From: Uloborus plumipes
Lineage: Eukaryota > Arthropoda > Arachnida > Araneae > Uloboridae
NCBI GenBank assembly: GCA_038373865.1
Contig: JAXGGA010002348.1
Span: forward strand, 1-64,000
Length of the DNA: 64,000 nucleotides
Reading direction: 5' to 3'
In this document: positions 12,501 to 24,900 of the stretch, piece by piece
Layout of the letters: the number at the start of each line of letters is the position of its first letter
Position numbering within the stretch: position 1 is the stretch's first letter
Position numbers and translations under genes: made by a program
Notes under the pieces: model-generated
Seen by the model: the letters and a program-made list of their open reading frames with translations, nothing else
What the model was told of the DNA's origin: nothing
The model's database searches: none

Positions 12501-15500
12501 GTCAACTTGTGAACTTGATACAGGAGAATTTGGAGAGGGTTGATAAGGAGGAGGTGGCGGAAGTTGAAATTCTGGAGGAGAATCAGGTTCAGGTTCTAAA
12601 ATAGAGAGAGAATATGTTTAACACAATAAACTAAGCAAATACCATGAAAAACAGATTTAAACTAACTAGATTATACTACATCAATTAAAAAACATGTGTT
12701 ATTGGTCATTTATGCAGACTTTTCTTAATTTTTCAAAAGAGCACTTTCAATTTAGTGCTGTTTGAAAAATATGACTTAAATTCAACAGTTCTGAAATATT
12801 GGTGTGTATGCATTAATGTACACAAGGTGGTACATACTCGATTGCAACAGTATGTTTTAAAATGCAGTTTAGTAAATATTTTATGATGTAAATGATAAAT
12901 GAGCCAATATTTAGAAAAGTGCCAATTTGAAGTTGGAGTTTTCTGAAAAAAAAAATTTTTTGCAGAAAAAAACTAATATTGGATTTTAAGTCTAAATTGG
13001 GTCTAAATGCAAGAAAATAAAAGGGGGAGGTCAAGGAAGTTATTTACCCCCTCTTTAGATTACTCACTCTTAAGCCGTTACAGATCTGATGAATGTTACA
13101 GATCTGATGTTAATATGAGCTACATATTTGAGTTTATGCTTTCAGTCTTCGTTAACATCTCTAAATATGATATCATTTCCTTGCATTTTTAACATAGAAT
13201 TAAGATAATTATATTAAAATATATATATTAGGCTAAAAAATCAAATTTCATTATAAAAAAGCATTTCTTGGAAATAAAAATGAGCGATAAGGTTTTTAGA
13301 TAAAATAAATTATGAGATTACCAAATCCAAGCTAATAAAACATTTGTTTTGTTTTGAAACAACACACAACTTCAACTTTTGCAACACACAACTCTGCTGC
13401 TTGCTTTTCTTTAATTAGTTACAGGGAATTTAATTTCTTGATCAGAAATTCAGTTTAGCATGCTAGTTATTATCTAGTTATTTAGCGAAGTTATGAGAAA
13501 TTGAAGCACCAAAAAAAATAAATAAATAAAATAATAATAATTAATTAACTTAATTTCTGCAGTGTCAATTTTTCTTATTTTACTAACTTCTATTGTTAGG
13601 TCATACAAACCACAAATGAAGCAATTGTACTGAAACTCATTGCTTTTCATTTTTTAAGAACAAAAATATTCAATATATATGGCTAAAACCTATTATTTTT
13701 GCTTTTTATAATTCTAAAACGTGTGAGTTAGTTCTGTAACATATTCGCTGTTTTTCAATGTTACCGCTCTGACTGTTACCGATCTGACAAACTGACAAAG
13801 TTATTTTTTTATTTCCGAGTCGATCACACTAAACCAAAATCAAACACGTGGTTTTTTCACTTGTAATAAAGGACTATACTTATATATAAAATAATTTTTA
13901 AAATAATAAAAACTGCGCATTTTAGAGCGTGTTACCGATCTGATGACTCAAATGACACACATTTTATAAAATCACTTTAAAAAAACTTACCTACAATTTT
14001 AGATGCAGAAATGCAAATTTTTAATTACGATTCGATAAAACATTCAGCCAGGTACTCAGTATCACGTGGTTTTGGTGCAGGAAATGATTTTGGGAGCCTA
14101 AACATAGATCGGAACTTATTGTTACCACTCTGACGGCGAAACTTGGGACACGCTTATTTCGCATCGGCTAGAAAATCAGAAAACGATTAAAACAAAAATG
14201 AAGTAAAATATTAACAAAGGGGTAAAAATAGAATCGTTTTTTGTGCAAGTGCGTTTTTTTGGGAAGTTAAAAAGTGCGCATGACCTGTTTGCATGCTAAG
14301 CTTTGCTACTTGGGACACGTTACCGATCTGATTTTTGATGTATAAAAATAATATTTTCTGAAGAAAAAAAAATTTTTTTTTCTGATGTTATTAGATGAAA
14401 TGATAGCAGAACCTTATCTTCTTTCTGGGGAAAATTATTTTTTTAACTAGTTATTGAAATACTAGTGAAAATTCCCTTGGGACTCAAATTGGCACTTTTC
14501 TAAATATTTGCTCAAATACAACAATAAAAAAGCCCTGGGTATTTATATATTTTATTTTATGATGGTCAAGCAAAAGTTTGAAAAGCAAAAGCAACTTGAT
14601 GCACCATCTCAATAAGTAAATTACAATTACTTTTGAAGAATACAACTGGTAAATAATAATAACAATTTGTAGAATGGAAACAAAGCATTACATAAAACAG
14701 CATTTTGTACTTGCCTCTAGCCAGATCCTTCTCATGAATGATCTTTCCACCTCTTTTACTAGTTTTTTCAACTTGCAAAGCTTGACTCATGCCTTGTTCT
14801 TTCTTACCTAGACCTTGACCTTCTTTAAAACCATACTTTGCCATGATTCGTGCAGCGACTGAGCTCCTAGTAAAATTTGGGGTACATTAGATAGCAAGCT
14901 TCTACAGGGAACATAAACATAATACAGAAATATTGCAATAAAATAAATAGATCACATAAATTGTTCATTTTTCTAGCTAAAACTCGATAAAATCTGGAGG
15001 CTTATTTGATAAATGAAGAATAAATTGATGATTGTTTGTGTTTAGTTGTCAAATGAGAAAAATATATGTATAACACGTAATACATTAAAACATTCCATAA
15101 AATTTTAAAGACAGTTAATAAATTTTTAAAGCATGAAAGATTTGGAATGATTTTTCTATCAGATAAGATTGATATAACAATTTCATATCAAAAATTTATT
15201 CAATAAAAATGATCTATTAACCATAGTTTTAGTTCATACAAAAATATCACTTTTTCTTTCAAAATGCAGAAACTAGAAGCATAAAACTGAAAAATAGGAC
15301 TTTTTTCAGTTAACAAATAATGGAATTGCGTTTGATTACAGCTACTGTGGTCACTAGTGATACTTATCTACCAAGGGCAGACCCAGAAATATTCCAAGGG
15401 AGGGGCGATTGATTTTTTTTTCTTACTTGCGCATTTTTTTTTTTGCCATGCATCCTTGTTAACACATGTGGATTACAAATGTTTTGGTCTTCCATTTCGA

Positions 15501-18500
15501 AAAATTTCCAGATCAGAGCCCCGAATCCCCGCACCCTTTCCCTTAATATCAGCAAAGATCAGCTAAAATTGCCTTTTTTGAAATAAAAATTTAAAAGCTG
15601 CTGGATAGGAGTCCCTCAAGGGAGGGGCGATTGCCCCCATCACCCTTCCCTTGTATCCGCCCTAGTTATCTACCAAATCATTAAAACACAATTTAAGTTC
15701 TCATGATTATAAACTAAAGTTTTAAAGTCATAAAAAGAAAATAAGACTTTTTTGAAGGTCACTAAATATATTACAAAATTTAAGGCCTTTGTGCCATCCC
15801 CATGGGAACCCTGAACTAAGAGTGATGTACACTCAACTTTTCATCTAAACAGAGCATTTAAAAGGCTGGTTATTGTTTTGTGAAAATTATTTTGAAAGCT
15901 AAAATATTGTGCAAAACAAATATTGATCATTTTTAGAAGAAAGCGTACCATCTCCTGTTCAATCCCAATGTTTTGCATGACTCTTTAACATTACAAGCAG
16001 CCGTACATAAAATTGATTTCAAGTGGTAAAAAATTATTAATCATTAGTTATATGCACCACATAATTCATCACCATTGAAAACAATATTAATAAAGAGACT
16101 AGGGTTTTAGGGGGGGGGGGAATATTACACTCTAACAATCTCTGATAAGAACAAAGGAAAATATTTTTTAATTGAGATAGAACATTTAAGAACAAAACAT
16201 TCTAACTTAATTATTGTTCAAAATTTATATTCTGATCAAATTCAAATGATATAATTTAGATAGAAAACTAGAATTTAACGAACATTTTTTGGTAATATTA
16301 CAAGAAAAAAAATTTTAAAACCTGAAACACAGTTTAAATGGAAACAACTTGGATTACATTTGAATGAATTATTTACTCAATTTTTAAATATATACTAGCT
16401 GCCAGGGCAGCTAGATTAGCTTCCTGCGGCATGTTGATGCATAATGTCCAGCCGCCACCCAACTTTTACCTCATTCTGATGTGATATTATTTGATATAAT
16501 TCAATTTTCATAAGATTTTAAGACATACTACGTACGTGGCCCACTAATGCCCAAGCAGCTAGATGCTTCGCCTGGCGTTGCACGGGCGCTTCGCCCCTTT
16601 AAAGTAGTAAAGAATGTTTCAAAAAAATACTCGCGGCCAAGGCGGCTCACAAACAGGCACTTCCCGCTTTCATTTTTATCCTGCATCAAAAAAATCATTC
16701 AAATTATTGAGATGCTTCGTGGCTTCAAAATGGTGAGGAAAGTTACAGCAAGTTCTGCTTGCTCAAGGGAAAGAAGCAGACATAGATACTCAGTTTTTAA
16801 TATAAGTAGATGGCTTTTCAACAAATGAATGTTTCAAAATATTGCAAGTAGTTAGCAATAAATAACTACGTAAGTGGCACGCTTATGAGTTTCGTGTTTG
16901 ATTTAGTTAAGCCTTCATTCAAAATTCTTATTATCATTGTTATTACTGTTTCATAGCAACCACGTTTTGCAACAATGGATTTCATATTTAATCATTTATT
17001 AGGCTTAATTGCTTTAAATTTGACTACTTATTAATTGATATCTTTGCTAATTAAAATCGTATAATTATATAAATTGAAACTAATGAAGCCTGAAAAATTA
17101 CCTATCTATCAGTACCTGGTTCGACTTTCAGTTCATTGGCGTTCAGGAGAAAGAAGCGTGACATAGATAGATAGTTAGAAAGAAAGATAGATACTCAGTT
17201 TCTAATATAAGTAGATATTACCCAGTAGCAAATGGCACTTGTGGAATTTGCATGGATTCCTTTCTATCTGTTGACTCCATGAGAGAAGGAGGAGGAGCAA
17301 TAGCTGCACCAGCATTTTGTACTAAAATATTTCAATTAAGTGTTACCATTAAAATCCCATACTGGCTACAGCATCAAATTTGATTCTTTTACATCATTCA
17401 TTCAACAATATGAAAAAATAAAAAAAGACAATAGCTCATAGTAACACAAAAAGTTACCTTGGAAAGTTAAATAAATTAAAATAAATGAAGGAATGAAAGA
17501 AAAAAAAAAGACAATGCATTAAAGTAATGTAAGGGATAATTGTGTTGAAGGTTGTCTTAAATTTTGACACTTCTGCAATTGATTTGAACTTGTTGCTTCT
17601 TTCATTTCATATTAAAAGCTTCTTGTAATTCCATTTATGATTAACATATAAACAATTCTTGGAAAATAATTATTTTCACATTATAAATTCTTGCTCATGT
17701 CTAAGCATGGGTACTACAAAAATTAAGTTTACATTTCAATTGAACTTGAATAAAAAAAAATGTTTCTTTGCAAAAGCTGTTGAAAAATATGTTTATCTAC
17801 AAATAAAGCATAGCTTGATTAATTTTCACCCACGGGATGATAAAAAGGCATTTCTTCTAACCCAGAAGTATCCCTATGAAATATTAGTTTTCAAGTTGTG
17901 CAAAAAATGTTGCTTTTGCGGAGGGGCTTGTTTTTTAACATTAAAGGGAAAAGGTGGAAATTATGAAAGCTTTATTTCGTCGCTCATCTTTTTCTTGCAA
18001 GGTTAAGAAAACTACGTGCCCATCATTTCAGGTCTTTCCAGTAGGGTAGGGGGGGGGAGAGGGCGTCAAAGGGTACAAACACAATAAAAATTTCATCGCA
18101 AAACAACAAAAAATAGGCCCACTATATGTAAATGTGATTTGTCAAAGTGTGTGTGGAGGGAGGGGGAGGATTGATCCCCCCCTCTGATCCCCCTAAATGA
18201 CAGGCCTGGAAAACTTAACTATTAAGCATTTTATAAACTGTTGGTAAATGACAAAGAATTTACATGAAATTACCTGAACTCAATGGCCACATTTTTAACA
18301 GATAAAATACATGTATATTAAAAACAGAATTCTTATGATGAAAACAATGAATCAATTACAATATTCATCAAAAAAGAAATAACTATATTAGGGAAGTCAT
18401 ACTGATAAATATAGTTCTTCTAACTTTAATGCTTATAGTTTAAAATTAAGTCATAAAAACTATCATTATTTTTTTCTAAAACAGTCAAATTATCACGTCA

Positions 18501-18944
18501 GCTAGTTTGATAACAGAAGAGTTGCTTTTCCGGACTAATAAGTGGAACAAAAGCAAGCTGCAGAGTTGAAAATCTTCATAATATACATAAAAAGCAAAAT
18601 TAATCCTAAGCAGAATTACCATTTACTACAATAAAAATCAAAGTTTTGTGAAAAAACTTGCATAAAATTGTTTACAAGAAAATCAAAAAAAAAAAAAAAA
18701 AATCATATTTCACAAGATTTTTCAATAAAGAATTGGTCTACTCTCTGCTGTTACAAAAATATGTGGCACTTCAATGAAGCATGAGAACGAAATCCTTTAC
18801 CATTAACAGTTCAGGTGTGTTGGATTACCATAACTTAGTGTACAATCTATGCAGTAGCTGTACCTATAATCAAATAAAAAGCCAATGTTTGGCAAACTTA
18901 TAGCTACCTTCTTGCTATCATAATTATAAATTGTAATTTATGTG

Positions 18945-18978
<34 letters not shown>

Positions 18979-21933
18979 AGTCTATAAATTAAATATGGAT
19001 TATTCTGAGGCTGGATCAATGACAGCTAGATAAATAAAGTTTTACGGTATTTAAAATAAAAAAAGGACTATTTTTAGGCATTATAATCTGAAAGATTATG
19101 TGAACTACCTCTTATACTTAAACAATGCTATTAACAGAGAACTTACCTCTTCGAGGTCTGTCTTCTTCATACTCATCTTCTATTACTCTCGGCCTATCGA
19201 GTTCTCTACCTCCTCTATCAAAATCTCGATTACCTCTATCATATCTGTCCCTTCTATTATACCTGAAATATAAATTAAATATAGACTTAATGCAATTATC
19301 GAAGAAAATAAAAATATATTTAAAAATACTCAATTGCCCAAGCAAATGCTGATTTAAAAAAAAAAAAAAACAAAGAAAACATAAAACCCTCTGTTTAAAA
19401 CTTTTAAAAGAAAGAAATTAAACAGTAAATATAAAGAAGAACATAACTTTTGTCAAGAGCTGATGCTAAAAATCTTACGTAGAAACAAGAGAGCATAATA
19501 GTCTGGGAGCAACTGGTTTTCCGTGCGCTTTTTGTGATACAATTATGACAGTTGATTTTTCTGAAAGGTATTGGCACCAGGAATACGAATTCGGATGTTG
19601 CCACCCCCAAAAATAGTGCAGGGGGCGTAGGGGGGGGGGGGCAAAGTTTCTTCACTAAAATAATTATAGCTTCATTATTTCATGGCTTAGAACCAGATTT
19701 CAAAGCGTAAAATGCTTAAATCCACTTAATAATAACATTGTAATGCATAAAAAGCTGAATTTAAATTGCTGACACGTGTTTCGGGGCTATTAAGAGCTTC
19801 TTTTTCAGTGTATAAGATGAGAGCTTATGAATGAAAATTCATCCCGCTGAAGGTGTTTTTTTCATTGAATAGAGGTGCCTTGTTATCAAGCTCATCATTT
19901 GGACAACCAAGCGGGGTCCAAAGTGGAAGGGGGGCCTCCCCCCTGTTAGAAACAAAATGCAAATGCACATTTGTGTACGCATTTATCCTTCGACACATAG
20001 TATACATTGAATTTGCACTTTTGCCCAGGACTGTACTCGCCTCAACCCGGGGCGCAAAAATTAATGCTTCTATTTATTTATTTATTTATTTGATTGGGGA
20101 GAGGGGTTTAATTGCCCCCGCTAATCTGAGAACTTGTTCCTCTTAAATAGCAATTTTTGTCGTCATTTTTCGCCCACCACAATTTTTTGCAGCTTAAAGG
20201 CACTGCTAAAGGAAGTTTTACAACCATAAATATGCTTTAAATAATATAAGCTAGTGATACTCATTGTGAGTGGTCTGAAATATACCTGAATGTATAAGTT
20301 AAAAAAATGAGAGAAAAATTTTAAAAGGATATTCATTCAAATAATAATATAATGACAACATTAATGAACCGAAATTTCCTATGGATTGCTTAACATTGTG
20401 TTTACTTCTGATGCTGAGTGTAAAAAGTAATTTTAAACAAATAAAACATTTATTGAAACAAAAATGTTTTATTTCATTATAACTCACTATACATTTTCAG
20501 CTGCATTTATGTGCAAACAAAATAGTTAAATAAAAACATGAAAGTAGAACTATAATTACAAATAACAAAACACGCAGTCATTTGACAGTAGCATTTGAAA
20601 GAAAATGTACTAGATATATTTAAATCAACCCATGAATTAATTTTTCATGTTCTTGATCGTTTCAACAAGACATTGCTTGGAAGAACTTTAAAAGAATAAG
20701 TGAAATAATAATAATGTATAATACAAATTAAAAATCAGTTTCATTATCAGATTCATCTGAACTGCTCTCCTCATACCAGTTAAATCAGTGATTTTCATCA
20801 TCTACATCCAAACATTCACACATGTCCGTGCTTGGAAATCTGTTACGTTTGCATTTGCACAGCAGTGCAGAACATTTACTTTTTTTCCATGAGCATTTCA
20901 CCAGTTCTAGAATCGCCTGTGGAGCAGGTTCCATTCTGGTCATCTGGGGAACAAATCTGCTGTCTTGCATTTCCCAACAATAGCCAGCATCTGGCTATGG
21001 AATATTCGGACATGCAATGATCATCGGCGATATCCCATGCTATGTTCCAGAACATTCTGCATAGTAGGGAGCGATAAAAGAAAAAGACAGATTGCTCTCA
21101 AACCAATATATATAATGCTTTAGGAGAAGAGAAGATAACAGACTTTCCTGGCTTTCATGCATTAACTGGATGCTACACTACAGGAGCGTTTGCTGGAAAA
21201 GGTAAACTCTTCTGTTGGAAAGACTTGCAGCAGTCTGATAAAAATGTTTTGCAAGCTTTTGCAAATTTAGAAACTAATTCTACACCATCAGAAGATATTT
21301 TTGGTGCATTAGAACAGTTTGTTTGCAAACTTTACCTGTCAAACTGGTCTAAATCACATGTTGGCTCTGTTCGGTTCATGCTATTTCAAAAGAAAATTGC
21401 CGAATTAGAGAAGATGCCACCAGCACAATCAGCTCTTCGCTATGCCATCATGAGAGAACATTATACGGCCATGATATGGCAAAATGATGTCATTGCATGT
21501 CCGAATATTCCACAGCCAGATGCTGGTTATGGTTGGGAAATGCAGGACAGCAGATTTGTTCCCCAGATGACCAGAATGGAACCTGCTCCACAGGCAATTC
21601 TAGAACTGGTAAAATGCTCATGCAGAAAAAGTAAATGTTCTGCACTGCTGTGCAAATGCAGACGTCACAGATTTCCATGCACGGACATGTGTGAATGTTT
21701 GGATGTAGATGAAAATCACTGTTTTAACTGGCATGAGGAGAGCAATTCAGATGAATCTGATAATGAAACTGATTTTTAATTTGTATTACATATTATTATT
21801 TGACTTAACTTAATTTAGCAGTGTTTTAAGCTAAAAAAAATTGTGCTGAGCAAAAAATGACGAAAAAAATTGTTATTTAAGAGGAACAAGTTATCAGATT
21901 AGCGGGGGCAATTGAACCCCTCTCCCTGATCAA

Positions 21934-21978
<45 letters not shown>

Positions 21979-24900
21979 AATAAAAACATTTTTTACAAAC
22001 CCCCCTCTCCTGCCTCCCTCCCCGGGAGGGGGGGAGGCGATTACAGTCCCGGGCAAAAGTGCAAATTCAATGTATACTACGTGTCGAAGGATAAATACGT
22101 ACACAAATATGCATTTGCATTTTGTTTCTAAAAGGGGGGGAGGCCCCCCTCCCTCTTTGGACCCCGCTTGGTTGTCCAAATGATGGGCTTGATAACAAGG
22201 TACCTCTATTCAATGAAAAAAACACCTTCAGCCGGATGAATTTTCATTCATAAGCTCGCATCTTATACACTGAAAAAGGAGCTCTTAATAGCTCCGAAAC
22301 ACGTGTCAGCAATTTAAATTTAGCTTTTTATGCATTATAATGTTATTATTAAGTGGATTTAAGCATTTTACGCTTTGAAAACTGGTTCTAAGCCATGAAA
22401 TTATGAAGATATAATTATTTTAGTAAAGAAACTTTGCCCCCCCTTATGCCCCCTGCACTATTTTTGGGGGTGGCAACATCCGAATTCATATTCCTGGTGC
22501 CAATACCTTTCAGAAAAACTAACTGTCATAATTGTATCACAAAAAGCGCACGGAAATTAAAATTTGACCAGTTGCTCCTCCACTATAAATATGGTTGAAT
22601 ACATCAAACTTTCCTTTTTCCAGAATTAAAAAAAGAAAGATGCATTTGCAATATAAAAGGATAAAACAAAGCAAAACTGAAAATAAATAGTGGAAAAATA
22701 CGATTCCTCCTGTCCCTACAACATCAAGAAGAGCAAGGGTTGCTTTATTTAGACTTGAAATTGGACACGACTGACTACTCAATTATCTTTTCAAATTTGG
22801 TATTTACGAAAGTTCAAACTGTTTTATTTGCGGAGAGGATATAATCTTGAATGCACAGCACTTACTGCTGTTCCAAGCATGGGTGCAAGTTTAGTGATGT
22901 GCTCAAGATGGAAAATATTTTGAGCCCCTCATGCGTTTTTTTGTTGTTAATCTTCTTCAATTTTTGAATATTTGAGCTCAAGTTGAATTTTTTGATTTTC
23001 GTAACAATGTGAGCCTCCGTTTAAGTATAACATTTTTTTTTTTGTGTGTAGCAAAGGGGGGGGGGGGGTACTGTTCGCGCGTTTTCTAAATCGTGGCCCT
23101 GAAAACGTAAAATTGAATGAATGCCAATAATACGGAGGGTAGGGAAAGGGGGTCCAGGAGCTCCTCCCAGAGTTTTTGAAAAAAATAAGTCCTAAATACA
23201 CTATTGTCGACCATTTTGGTAACGATAAGAGAAGGAATGCGGTTCAGGGGCTCTCTTACAGTAATTTTTTGAACTGTAGATTCCAAAATCACAATTCATG
23301 CTGTTGCAAAGAATATTAGAAAGAGGAAGGTTGAGGGTTCTCGGAATTTTTATGGAATTGAAATTTACATATTTATTTATTTTTTTTTTTTTAACGTTGA
23401 GAAAACAAATTTCTTATTAACTAAAAACTGAAGAAAGTCATTAAATTTTCTTTCCGCAGCAAGCTCCGTCTCTGCAATCTCGTCAAGACGGAAATCCGTC
23501 TTGAGACGGAAGTTCTTGCATCCATGGTTCCCAGCACTATCAAGTAGTAACTTCATTTGACAGGTATTGGGAGACCAGGGAAGTAATAAGGACCACAGCC
23601 TAATTGACATATTTCCTGTTCACAGTTAACTTTCTAATTGAGAATAAATTAAATCAACTCTTAGTTTTAAAGTTTCACAATGTCACTCATTTTGTTTATT
23701 TTTCAGCTTTTCTGGTTCTATATAATACTGCATAGATGTATGTTTAAGTGTTATTGCTTTGAATTAAAAAACAACATATTGGCTTGGCTCAATACAAATA
23801 AAATGCAGTGTCAGCCTAGTGGCATTCCTTCACGGCAAAGTATCAAAAGTAATTTTTGCCTATGAGTTCAAGTTTTCAAAACATTGGAAATTCGGGACAT
23901 TCAATGAAAACTAAACTCAACTTTTGTTGAAAATTACTGCGTTTTGATGCTGTAACAATAAATGTGCTTTCAATTTTTCTTACTGTTAATGCTTAGAAAG
24001 ACATTTCCCAAATAGAATCAAAACATGTTTCACCATAACCATGTAAATCTGTCAAAAATTGAAAATTGAAAATTTTCAAGTATGTGTTACACTTTTTCTT
24101 TGCATAATTTGAATGTAGAAGCAAGTAAAAATGCACTACTTTTCAATACAAAACATTACACTTTCAGAAAATTCCATTTTGCAGTTAATTGTTGAAAGAA
24201 GTGATGTTCAATGTTAAAAAGAATTACACATTGTACAGAGCAATTTAAAATTAAAATTTTAAGAAAAAGGAAGTAAAAACTATATCAACTCAGTTATACT
24301 ATTAGGAATTCTTTTAAAACATCTACAGAGCTTGAAACATGCAAATAATAGCCTTTCTTTACATTGTGAATAGTTAAAAATGCATTGTGATTAGCAACCA
24401 CTTTTTAATATAAAAAAAAAAATCATATAGATAACTAAATACTACAGAATAACTTAGTAAATTTTAACTGCTATTGACAACACCATACTTAAAAAAAACT
24501 GGCTTTTCAGCTCTGATTGCAATTGGAGAGAAAAAAGTAGAAATTGACTTCAAAGCACACGACGTTGACTATTGCAGTAATTAAATTATCAGAAACCAGG
24601 ACTTAGTGAATAAGACTCAAGAGCAGTGGTTTCAGTATGTATTGCATGTTTATAAATTAAATTATAGCCTTGATATTACATGATTTATTTTTCAACACCA
24701 ATGGGTTGCAGCATGATTTTATCGTTTTTGTGGGGATAAATAGCAAAAGCTTGTGGAAAATTAAAAAACTATAATCATTGTAGAAACTTTTAGATAAATA
24801 TTTATCGACATTTATTTACTTATTTTTTTTTAAGATTACCTTCCAGCTTTTAATTCAAAAAACTTTTCACCATTTTCTAAATAAAAAGCCTAACAATAAC

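Larger units (their letters stand above)
14867..17221. other. RBM17 intron 6
   Basis: 2.35 kb, with a hAT MITE at 15372-15665 and a repeat at 16391-17216 that ends about 5 nt from the donor of exon 6. The part 14867-15371 and most of 15674-16390 show nothing recognisable apart from a G-run near 16110. Confidence 0.8.
19505..22577. mobile_element. 3-kb foldback (palindromic) element with coding end duplicated
   Basis: Outer arms (about 19505-20200 and 21845-22577) are inverted copies sharing GACACGTGTTTCGG.GCTATTAAGAGC and long flanks. The symmetry continues inward: about 20705-21015 is an inverted copy of about 21490-21800, the 3' coding end of the ORF on the right. The left arm has about 500 bp of extra sequence (about 20205-20705), and the unique loop is about 21015-21490. 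The tips read GGAGCAACTGG and CCAGTTGCTCC. A (TTTA)n run and an (AAT)n run sit at equivalent positions in the arms. Confidence 0.85.

Noticed and set aside
13077..14333. GTTACCGATCTGA copies as a CRISPR-like array
   Set aside because: Spacings range from 15 to 650 bp, the repeats vary, and they lie in a eukaryotic intron inside a TIR element.
14709..14710. GT at intron position +5 as the real donor of RBM17 exon 7
   Set aside because: Joining it to exon 8 gives AAA ACC TGA, a stop; the GC donor gives continuous, conserved protein.
17659..18006. 115-residue plus-strand open frame
   Set aside because: Low-complexity, no homology I recognise, located within an RBM17 intron on the opposite strand.
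18031..18207. G-rich segment bounded by CAGGTCT and GGCCTG as a defined hAT MITE
   Set aside because: The inverted ends match poorly and no flanking 8-bp duplication is visible.
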